A stretch of DNA of 64,000 nucleotides, taken from positions 1 through 64,000 of the forward strand of contig QHSX01000040.1 in the NCBI GenBank assembly GCA_003221695.1, read 5' to 3'. The notes under the pieces were generated by a model, which was not told the DNA's origin, made no database searches, and worked only from the letters and a program-made list of their open reading frames with translations. Shown one piece after another: positions 52,854-59,872 of this stretch. This DNA comes from Candidatus Rokuibacteriota bacterium (GTDB lineage: Bacteria; Methylomirabilota; Methylomirabilia; Rokubacteriales; CSP1-6). Positions within the stretch are counted from its first letter, which is position 1. Each line of letters starts with the position of its first letter. The position numbers were made by a program, and so were the translations under genes.

Positions 52854-52928
52854 GCCGGTGTAGCTCAGTGGCAGAGCAGCTGATTCGTAATCAGCAGGTC
52901 GCGGGTTCAAGTCCCGCCGCCGGCTCCA
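52854..52928 (+). tRNA. tRNA-Thr (CGU)
   Basis: 75 nt with acceptor gccggtg/cgccggc, D-arm tagctcagtggcaga, anticodon stem gctga/tcagc with loop ttCGTaa (anticodon CGT, 52886-52888), T-arm gcgggttcaagtcccgc and encoded CCA. Reads ACG. Its 3' end abuts an integrase remnant, so it was an integration site. Confidence 0.97.
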
Positions 52929-53586
52929 GTTCTCACCGCTACTTAGAGTACGATCCCACTCCGGTTCCTCCTCGATGGTTGCGTATAGGTTGCTGCTGGT
53001 TGCAGCTGCGAGACGGTCCACCGCGCTTCGGTTCGCGCCCGGCATCAAGTGGCCGTAGAGATCCACGGTCACCTGAATCGAGTGGTGTCCGAGTTGCTCC
53101 TTCACGTACGCAAGGGACTCCCTGCGCTGGATCAGAAGCGAGGCGACGGTCCTCGACGGCGTGGTTCAGGATCTCTCGGAGGAGCGCGACGATCTTGAGG
53201 GCCGTCGTGCGCTTCATACCGCCCTGGATTTTCTCAGCCAGCAGGGTTCGAGCCTGCTCACGCGTGAGATCGGTGAGCCTGACGCCCCCAAGAGCAGGGA
53301 AGAGGTGCCGACGGCAGAGGAAGCTGTACAGCTCGAGCGTCCGAGGCTTGCAGTTGACCGCCGCATAGGTTTCTAGCCACCGCTCGCCGTAGGTCTGGAT
53401 GGTGTGGATCTCGCGCGTCTTCTCGAGCACGGAGAGGTCACCGAGCAGGAGACGCGCGCGGAGCTTGGACGCGATCTCCTCTGCCGCGCGGCGGTCGCCG
53501 ACCAGCTTTGCCTTTCGGCGACGACGGTAGGTCACGAACACCCACCAGGAGCCCTTCCAGTGGCGGACGCGAACGCCCACGCTCAC
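52929..53586 (-). pseudogene. Tyrosine recombinase (integrase) with large internal deletion
   Basis: GTG 53586 opens an integrase N-terminus (RVRHWKGSWWVFVTYRRRRK, then a SAM-like core-binding domain with TREIHTIQTYGERWLETYA and LREILNHAVEDRRLASDP). Near 53120-53145 the sequence jumps, in another frame, to the family's C-terminal end: SLAYVKEQLGHHSIQVTVDLYGHLMPG with the nucleophile Tyr region. The catalytic core with Arg/Lys/His between them (~130 codons) is gone. The gene sits directly 3' of tRNA-Thr and reads toward it, the classic attachment layout. Confidence 0.88.
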
Positions 53587-53765
53587 CTCTCACGAACGCT
53601 GCGGTCGTTGGCGGCGATCCAGGGGTACGTGGGCAAGGGCCGGCGGCCGGTGTGCGTTTTGGGCGCTGAGCGAGCAGGCAGCGAGACTAGCAATTCGCGT
53701 CGGCCCGGACTATTCTCGCCTCAACCTTCTGACCGCCAGCTCCGACCTGCGCGTGAGGGCTGCCA

Positions 53766-56700
53766 ATGAAGTGTCCCCAGTGCCAGCAGGACAACCCGGC
53801 GGACGCGCGGTTCTGCAACGGCTGCGGAACCCGGCTGGTGCTGACGTGTCCCTCCTGCAACCAGGTCAATCCACCCGCCAGCCGCTTCTGCAACGGCTGC
53901 GGTGAAAAGCTCGGCAACCCCTCGGCGGCCCCGCTCGCGCCTCGATTCGCGGAACCGCAGGGCTACACCCCCAAGCACCTGGCCGAGAAGATCCTCATCT
54001 CGAAGGGCGCGCTGGAGGGCGAGCGCAAGCTCGTCACCGTCCTCTTCGTGGACGTCTCGGGCTTCACCGCACTGTCCGAGCGTCTCGACCCGGAGGACGT
54101 CCACCAGCTCATGGATCGCGCCTTCGAGCTGATGCTCGCCGAGGTCCACCGCTACGAGGGGACCGTGAACCAGTTCCTGGGCGACGGCCTCATGGCCCTC
54201 TTCGGCGCGCCCATCGCGCACGAGGACCATGCCGTCCGCGGCGTGCACGCCGCGCTGAACATCCAGCGGGCGCTGGCGGGCTACCGTGAGCAGCTCGTGC
54301 GCGAGCGCGGGATCGAGTTCCGGGTACGCATGGGGCTCAACACCGGCGCTGTCGTCGTGGGCAAGATCGGCGACAACCTGCGCATGGACTACACGGCGGT
54401 GGGCGACACCACCAACCTGGCGGCCCGCCTCCTCGCCCTCGCCGAGCCGGGCCAGATCCTGATCAGTGAGGCCCTCGCGAGGCCGGTCGGCCCCTACTTC
54501 GTCCTTCAGTCGCTGGGCGAGGTGGCCGTCAAGGGCAAGGCGCTACCCGTTCGCACGCACCGCGTCGAAGCGGCGCGGGCGGTGCGCGGTCGCCTCGAGG
54601 CCATCATGGAAGGCGGGCTCACCACGCTCGTCGGGCGCGAGCGCGAGCTGGCCCTGCTTCAAGATAGGTTCGCCGAGGTCCAGGCGGGACGCGGGCAGGT
54701 GGTCTTCGTCTTCGGCGAGCCGGGCGTGGGCAAGTCTCGCCTGCTGCTCGAGTTCCGCCGCCACGTCGAGGCGGCCGGCGCGCGCTGGCTGACCGGCCGC
54801 TGCGTGTCGTACAGCCGGACCACGTCCTACCTGGCCATCGCCGATCTCGTCCGGAACTTGCTGGGCATCCAGGAAGCCGACGGCGTGGAGGCGATCATCG
54901 GGAAGATCGCGGCCGGCGTGGCCGGCCTAGGTGGCGGCCTCGACCGGGCGGTTCCCTTCGTGAGGGCGATGCTGTCGATCGATCCCGGCGATGCCGAGGC
55001 GGCGGCCATGCCGCCTCATCAGCGCCGCGGCCGCATCGTCCAGGCGGTGACCGCGCTGCTGCTGCGGCTGAGCGAGCGGAGTCCGCTGGCCCTGGCGGTC
55101 GAGGATCTCCACTGGATCGATCCCCAGTCGGAGGAGGTGCTGCGCGCCCTCGTCGAGGGCATCGCGGCGACCCCTGTGCTGGTGCTGCTCACGCACCGGC
55201 CCGGCTACACGCCTCCGTTCCAGGACCAGACCTATGTGTCGCGGATCACGCTGCGCGGTCTGAGCGCGGCGGAGGCAGTCGGGCTCGTCGGGAGCGTCCT
55301 CCGAGCGGACTCGGTCCCGGCGGCGGCGGTCGAGCTCATCACCCGGCGGGCCGAGGGCAATCCGCTCTTCGTGGAAGAGCTGAGCCGCGCGCTCCTGGAG
55401 GACGGCACCCTGCAGCGCGACAACGGCGGCCTCAAGCTTGCGCGCCCACTGAGCGCCGTCGTCATTCCCGACACCGTGCAGGGGGTCATCATGGCCCGCA
55501 TCGACCGCCTGCCGGAAGCCCCAAAGGCCGCGCTTCAGGTAGCCTCGGTGATCGGGCGGGAGTTCAGCGCCCAGCTCGTCGAGCGAGTCGCGGCGCTACC
55601 GCAGGACGCCCGGCAGGCGCTCGGCGAGCTCCGCGCCGTGGAGCTCATCTACCAGAAGAGCGCGTTCCCCGAGCTGGCCTATCTGTTCAAGCACGCGCTC
55701 ACGCACGACGTGGCGTACGAGAGCCTGCTCAAGCAACACCGCCGCGCGCTGCACCGCCGCGCTGGTGAGGTCATCGAGGATCTGTACGCCGAGCGCCTCT
55801 CCGAGTTCTACGAGGCCCTGGCCGGGCACTACTTGCAGGGCGAGGTGTGGCCGCGTGCGGTCGAGTACTGCCTGAAGGCGGCCGGCAAGGCTCGCGCGCA
55901 CTATGCATACCGCCAGGCCATCCGCCAGTGCGAGGACGCTCTGCGGATTCTCGAGACGCACGGGGGACCGGCGGAGACGGCGCGAGCCGCGTTCGAGCTG
56001 CTCGGCGATCTCGAGAGCCTGGAAAGCCACATCGATCGCGCCAACGAAGCGTACGAGCGCGCCCTGGCTCTCGGCGGCCCCGAGGCCTCCCGGCATCGCA
56101 TCGCCGGCAAGCGCCATCGGCCGGGCGCCGTCTTTCGTGACGGTGCGCGCATCGCGTACTATGAGCACGGCGCCGGGGACACGACGCTGCTGCTGGCCCA
56201 CCCGCTGTTCTACGGAATCGGAACGTATCAACCCTTTTTGGAGGAGCTCTGCGGCGAATTTCGCATCGTCACGGTCGACCCGCGCGGAACCGCCGGCTCC
56301 GACCCGATCCCGGAGGACTACCGGGTCCGGGACCACGTCGCGGACGTCGCAGCCGTGATCCGCGCCCTCGGCGGGGCGCCAGTCGTCTTCATCGGGATTT
56401 CCCGGGCCGCCTCCATCGGTGCTTCCTTCGTCGCCGCCCACCCGGAACTGGTGGAGAAGCTCATCCTCGTGGGGCCGCCGACGATGCCGCCGGATCTACG
56501 CGAGGACCCCGAGTTCGTACTGCGAAGGGCGCACTTCACCCGCTTCGAGGAGCTGGTGAAGGCCGGCCAGTACCAGGATGTGCTGCGCGATTTCTGGACG
56601 CAGGTAGTGTCGGAGCCTGACTGCCGGGACCTCGTCCAAGAGCGCGTGGCCATGAGCGGCGAGTACTCACCTGCGGTGTACCGCACCTTTTTCCTCACGC

Positions 56701-56936
56701 AAGAGGCCGAGAGGCTCGTCGATCCGAACATCGCGAACATCCGGGTGCCGACTCTCGTCCTGAACGGCGACGCGGATCTCGTGACGCCAGTGGCCGGCGC
56801 CCGCCACCTCGCGAGCAGCATCACGGGGGCCGAGCTCTACGTGTTCAAGGGGCGCGGGCACTCGCTCTATGCCACGGCACCGCTCGAGTTCGCGCAGGTC
56901 GTGCGGAGCTTCGTGCGAACCGGTCGGCCCGTCTGA
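53766..56936 (+). CDS. Class III nucleotide cyclase-AAA ATPase-TPR protein fused to an alpha/beta hydrolase
   Basis: 1056 residues. 1-60: two zinc ribbons (CPQCQQDNPADARFCNGCG and CPSCNQVNPPASRFCNGCG). ~85-275: class III cyclase with metal Asp in FVDVSGFTALSERL and LGDGLMALFGAP, and NLAARLL near the transition-state Asn/Arg. ~290-560: STAND-like ATPase, Walker A FGEPGVGKSRLLLEF, VEDLHWID. ~560-780: winged-helix and TPR-like helices (RAVEYCLKAAGKARAHYAYRQA). ~790-1056: alpha/beta hydrolase with nucleophile FIGISRAAS, acid NGDADLVTP and His KGRGHSLY. Cyclase residues look complete. Lies in the tRNA-anchored island; no RBS is obvious. Confidence 0.9.
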   Translation: MKCPQCQQDNPADARFCNGCGTRLVLTCPSCNQVNPPASRFCNGCGEKLGNPSAAPLAPRFAEPQGYTPKHLAEKILISKGALEGERKLVTVLFVDVSGFTALSERLDPEDVHQLMDRAFELMLAEVHRYEGTVNQFLGDGLMALFGAPIAHEDHAVRGVHAALNIQRALAGYREQLVRERGIEFRVRMGLNTGAVVVGKIGDNLRMDYTAVGDTTNLAARLLALAEPGQILISEALARPVGPYFVLQSLGEVAVKGKALPVRTHRVEAARAVRGRLEAIMEGGLTTLVGRERELALLQDRFAEVQAGRGQVVFVFGEPGVGKSRLLLEFRRHVEAAGARWLTGRCVSYSRTTSYLAIADLVRNLLGIQEADGVEAIIGKIAAGVAGLGGGLDRAVPFVRAMLSIDPGDAEAAAMPPHQRRGRIVQAVTALLLRLSERSPLALAVEDLHWIDPQSEEVLRALVEGIAATPVLVLLTHRPGYTPPFQDQTYVSRITLRGLSAAEAVGLVGSVLRADSVPAAAVELITRRAEGNPLFVEELSRALLEDGTLQRDNGGLKLARPLSAVVIPDTVQGVIMARIDRLPEAPKAALQVASVIGREFSAQLVERVAALPQDARQALGELRAVELIYQKSAFPELAYLFKHALTHDVAYESLLKQHRRALHRRAGEVIEDLYAERLSEFYEALAGHYLQGEVWPRAVEYCLKAAGKARAHYAYRQAIRQCEDALRILETHGGPAETARAAFELLGDLESLESHIDRANEAYERALALGGPEASRHRIAGKRHRPGAVFRDGARIAYYEHGAGDTTLLLAHPLFYGIGTYQPFLEELCGEFRIVTVDPRGTAGSDPIPEDYRVRDHVADVAAVIRALGGAPVVFIGISRAASIGASFVAAHPELVEKLILVGPPTMPPDLREDPEFVLRRAHFTRFEELVKAGQYQDVLRDFWTQVVSEPDCRDLVQERVAMSGEYSPAVYRTFFLTQEAERLVDPNIANIRVPTLVLNGDADLVTPVAGARHLASSITGAELYVFKGRGHSLYATAPLEFAQVVRSFVRTGRPV

Positions 56937-57183
56937 TCTGGCGTCGCCCTCCCGCGCCTGGGGCGCGGCCGGGTCGTCAGGCTCTGTCGACGCCGACGAA
57001 CTCGCTCAGAAGGTCCGCCTGCCGGAGCTCCCCGGGTTGCCCTTTGTCGGTCCCGTGCGCTCCGGGTAACCAGTAAGTCCTTCGGATGGAACGATTGTCG
57101 AATTCAGAGCTGGGAGTGATGGAACGTGGAGATGTCGGACACTGCGCCGCCGCACTGCTGCAAGAGGGCATCGAACAACACGT

Positions 57184-57381
57184 TCGGCGCACGAGAGCAA
57201 GATAAGCGGCGGGCTTCTCCAGTACGGCGCGGACGTCTTTGGACCTCGGCCGCAGAGCGCCACCCACGTGGATAAGATCTTGAGAGGCGCAAAGCCTGGG
57301 GATCTTCCCGTCGAGCAGCCGACGAAGGTGGACTTGACGGTCAATCTGAGGACGGCGAAAGCCCTGGGAATTCCCACTCCA
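57184..57381 (+). pseudogene. C-terminal fragment of an ABC_sub_bind-type binding protein
   Basis: About 66 codons in one frame: GGLLQYGADVFGPRPQSATH, VDKILRGAKPGDLPVEQPTK and NLRTAKALGIPTP, the conserved end of PF04392-type substrate-binding proteins. The rest of the gene (~260 residues) is missing and upstream sequence is not recognisable. It runs in frame into a DUF5615 fragment, a fusion made by decay. Confidence 0.75.
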
Positions 57382-57402
57382 GTAGTCCGGCTGCCTGAGC
57401 AG

Positions 57403-57770
57403 CCACCCAGACTGCTTTTCGACGAGAATCTGGCGGCCCGTCTTGTTGACGCGCTGGCTGACCTGTACCCCGGTTCCGTCCATGTCAGTGAGGTCGGCCG
57501 GCCGCCTCCCCTGACCGTGCAATCTGGACCTATGCTCGCGATCACGGACTCGTCATCGTGACCAAGGACGAGAACTTTCACCGGCTGAGTGTCCTGCTCG
57601 GGCCGCCACCGAAGGTGATCTGGGTTCGGTTGGGTAATTGCTCGACGGACGACGTCATCCGGCTCCTCCAAGTGCGCCGCGAGGCGATCCCTTTCGTGAC
57701 GCCTCCCTTTCTCGAAAGTCGCTTGGCCCGTAGGACCTGCGTGCGGCGTGCCGCTCACGCGGTCCCCTGA
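57403..57770 (+). pseudogene. PIN-like DUF5615 toxin gene with a frameshift
   Basis: The N-terminal half (RLLFDENLAARLVDALADLY, PGSVHVSEVG) is in one frame; the second half (SPDRAIWTYARDHGLVIVTK, DENFHRL, GPPPKVIWVRLGNCSTDDV) is in another. The switch is at the ggccggcc palindrome 57496-57503. DUF5615 proteins are Mut7-C/PIN-like toxins usually paired with DUF433 antitoxins; no DUF433 gene is visible. The start codon is lost into the upstream ABC fragment. Confidence 0.8.
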
Positions 57771-57771
57771 C

Positions 57772-57807
57772 AAGAGTCGCACGCCGTCTAAGAGTCGCAC
57801 GTTGTCG
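57772..57807 (+). repeat. 18-bp tandem duplication
   Basis: Two consecutive 18-bp units both beginning aagagtcgcacg (57772 and 57790); the last six bases differ. Lies just past the DUF5615 pseudogene. From 57808 to 58021 I see no gene or other feature. Confidence 0.6.
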
Positions 57808-58021
57808 AGGAAAGCGACGCGCGTGATGCCAGAATGGACACGGGCGTTGTTACATGTAGCGCTTTCCGTCACTCATTCGCTCCGCTCGCGCACCGCTCGT
57901 CGGGCCCCGCGCAGCAGTCCTCTCTCGCAATTTCCGGAATTTAAAGCGCCTGCCCCCGCCGGACCGCTGTCTGGCACCACGTCTGCACTCGTCCCTCCCC
58001 AGTAAGTCAGTAAGGAAGACC

Positions 58022-58112
58022 CCTTCTCGATAAGGGCAAACCCGCCGTGAGGCGGGGACGCAAAGCTGCGGGTCAAGCGCGGCGCTTGACGGCCGGGCTA
58101 CCGAAGGAAGGG
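58022..58112 (+). promoter_or_regulatory. GEMM riboswitch (cyclic-di-GMP class I type)
   Basis: Conserved GEMM blocks occur in order: aAGGGCAAAcc (58032-58042), a P2 hairpin cccgcc-gtga-ggcggg with its GNRA-type loop, GGGACGCAAAGC (58055-58066), a P3 hairpin built on gtcaagcgc/gcgcttgac, and GGGCTACCG (58095-58103), closed by a P1 cttctcg/cgaagg. The GTGA loop and the C-rich receptor resemble class I aptamers that bind c-di-GMP; a cGAMP-specific variant cannot be excluded. No terminator hairpin with T-run follows, and the RBS is at 58150-58160, so translational control or an unrecognised terminator is likely. Confidence 0.92.
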
Positions 58113-58163
58113 AGACCGAGGCGCTCACCCGCCAGTCGCACGAAAAAGCAGGAGGGAGGCACG

Positions 58164-58937
58164 ATGAAATCACTATGTCGTTCTGGCCTGCGGACCGTGG
58201 CTGTCGTCGCGGCTGTTTTGGCGATCGCAGTCGCATCCACGTGGCTCGGGCCGTTGAGTGGTATCGCCGTGGCGCAGGAGCCCCAGTTCACCACCGATTT
58301 TCGACTGGAGGACTGCGAGTTCGTGGCGAGGGGAGCAAATCCCTACTTTATCCTCAGACCGGGCTATCAACTCGTGTTCGAGGGGCAGGAGGATGGGCAA
58401 ACGATCCGCCTCGTGATCACCGTTCTGCGCGAAACCAAGCAAATCTTTCTTCCTGATGTTGGGGTGGTCACGACGCGAGTCGTCGAGGAGCGGGAATCGG
58501 TGGATGGCGAACTGGTCGAGGTGTCGAGGAACTTCTTCGCGATATGCACCAAAACCGGCGACGTCTTCTATTTCGGAGAAAGGGTCAATATCTTCAATCC
58601 TGACGGAACCGTCAGTCATGAGGGGTCATGGCGTGCGGGCGTGGGAGACGCGGTGCCGGGCATGATCATGCCCGGGACATTTTTGCTGGGCGCGAGGTAC
58701 GTTCAGGAACAGGCGCCGGACGTCGCCATGGATCGTTCCGAGCACGTGGCGATGGGGCTCGAAGTGAATACGACGGCGGGCAGGTTTGAAAAGTGCGTCC
58801 AGGTGCGTGAGACCACTCCGCTCGAGCCAGGTGCGGTAGGTGTCAAGACTTACTGTCCTGGGGTAGGACTGGTCAGCGACGGAGTGCTTCAGCTGGTCGA
58901 ATTCGGCTTCCCCGGAGCCTCGGGCGCCGCGAAGTAA
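58164..58937 (+). CDS. Secreted protein of unknown function under GEMM control
   Basis: 257 residues from ATG 58164, ribosome site ggagggagg. Signal peptide 1-~38 (VVAAVLAIAVASTW ... AVAQEP). Mature part is beta-rich with DCEFVARGANPYFILRPGYQ, LVFEGQEDGQTIRLVITVL, ETKQIF, VVEERESVDGELVEVSRNFF, GDVFYFGE and C-terminal GVKTYCPGVGLVSDGVLQLV. Three cysteines (DCEF, AICT, KCVQ) plus TYCPG suggest disulfides. I do not recognise the family. Riboswitch control links it to c-di-GMP-dependent surface or sessile lifestyle, by inference. Confidence 0.85.
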   Translation: MKSLCRSGLRTVAVVAAVLAIAVASTWLGPLSGIAVAQEPQFTTDFRLEDCEFVARGANPYFILRPGYQLVFEGQEDGQTIRLVITVLRETKQIFLPDVGVVTTRVVEERESVDGELVEVSRNFFAICTKTGDVFYFGERVNIFNPDGTVSHEGSWRAGVGDAVPGMIMPGTFLLGARYVQEQAPDVAMDRSEHVAMGLEVNTTAGRFEKCVQVRETTPLEPGAVGVKTYCPGVGLVSDGVLQLVEFGFPGASGAAK

Positions 58938-58942
58938 CAGAA

Positions 58943-59046
58943 CGGTCCGGGTCCACGGGTGACAGATCCCAGAGCCTGGGGCTCCTCGGAAGGTGCCCCG
59001 ACGCCGTGAAGGAGGACGTCACCCGTGGACCGAGGCTCGGTCCGGG
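58943..59046. repeat. Inverted repeat flanked by 9-bp direct repeats between convergent genes
   Basis: A 14-bp perfect inverted repeat (58950-58963 and 59018-59031, core gtccacgggtgac) encloses 54 bp with two smaller hairpins. The 9-bp direct repeat cggtccggg occurs at 58943-58951 and 59038-59046, overlapping or adjacent to the ends. It could be a bidirectional terminator or a small MITE-like insertion. Confidence 0.6.
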
Positions 59047-59081
59047 CCCCCCGCCGGCTCGCGCACTCACGCCAGTCCTGA

Positions 59082-59303
59082 TCACGAGAGCCGGACGATG
59101 ACGAAGCCCCGCTCCTGAAGGTCGTCGTAGGTCTCCTGTCGCTTCCGCCGTTCCAAGTCGGCGGCGCCCCCCTGGATGGCGGCGAATGGGGCGAGGCGCC
59201 GATCGAGGAAGACCTTGATGTCCGCGATCCCGGCCAACATCCGCTCCAAATACTCGAAGAGCGCCGGCCGGTTCCTGGCGACGACTATAATGGCGCGCGG
59301 CAT
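59082..59303 (-). CDS. Small protein of unknown function
   Basis: 73 residues from ATG 59303, with ggagaagg 4-11 nt upstream. PRAIIVVARNRPALFEYLERM, an alpha-beta start, then IADIKVFLDRRLAP and a charged helix ending QERGFVIVRLS. The layout (short strand, helix, strand, DRR motif) recalls small proteins of unknown function in other high-GC genomes; I cannot name a family. The frame opens at 59378, but the RBS favours 59303. Confidence 0.6.
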   Translation of the reverse strand: MPRAIIVVARNRPALFEYLERMLAGIADIKVFLDRRLAPFAAIQGGAADLERRKRQETYDDLQERGFVIVRLS

Positions 59304-59470
59304 GGCCTTCTCCGTCATGACGTTGTACCGGCGACGGCGCCTTATCATGGCACGCCCGCGCAAATTCCATACTGGCATTCCTCCAAGACTCGGCCTCCCT
59401 CACCCCGAGGATTGATGTAGGGTGAGGTCGTCGTGGAGGCTCGGTACCCCCAAAACGCACGGAGCGAGAG

Positions 59471-59872
59471 ATGAGTGAGCTGGGTCGCCGCGAAGAGATT
59501 CGGGTTCCGGGCATGGCCGAGCCCATCAGCCACTTCACCCACGTCGTCAAGGCGGGGCGCCTCGTCTTCGTCTCGGGCTGCGTCGCCACGGACGCCGAGG
59601 GACGCACGGTGGGCGGGAAGGACGTCGTGGCGCAGGCCCGCCAGGTGCACGAGAACCTCAAGACGTGCCTCGCGGCCGCGGGCGCGACGTTCGCCGACGT
59701 GTGCAAGGTCACCGTGTTCCTGAGGAACGCCGCCGACCGTGAAAAGGTCAACATCGCGCGCCGCGAGTTCTTCGGCGCGCACCGGCCGGCCTCGACGCTG
59801 GTCGAGATCTCGCGCCTCGTGCGCGACGATCTGCTGGTGGAAATCGAGGCAATCGCCGTGCTTCCCGAGTAG
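59471..59872 (+). CDS. ridA: RidA family protein (enamine/imine deaminase)
   Basis: 133 residues. SHFTHVVKAGRLVFVSGCVA, QVHENLKTCLAAAGATFADV, KVTVFL and HRPASTLVEI are RidA/YjgF family marks. The key Arg of active RidA appears to be in the RPAST segment (R107 or so). Hydrolyses reactive enamines such as 2-aminoacrylate. ATG 59471, start of a two-gene unit with the TPR protein, whose ATG follows its stop directly. Confidence 0.9.
   Translation: MSELGRREEIRVPGMAEPISHFTHVVKAGRLVFVSGCVATDAEGRTVGGKDVVAQARQVHENLKTCLAAAGATFADVCKVTVFLRNAADREKVNIARREFFGAHRPASTLVEISRLVRDDLLVEIEAIAVLPE

Noticed and set aside
52836-53105. 89-residue minus-strand frame ending through the tRNA-Thr gene
   Set aside because: Its N-terminal part is the integrase end; the rest is antisense tRNA translated into the familiar RRRDLNPRPADYESAALPLS pattern, a known annotation artefact.
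59048-59057. Possible second attachment copy of the tRNA-Thr 3' end
   Set aside because: Only ~9-10 bases (ccgccggctc) match, expected by chance in such GC-rich DNA.
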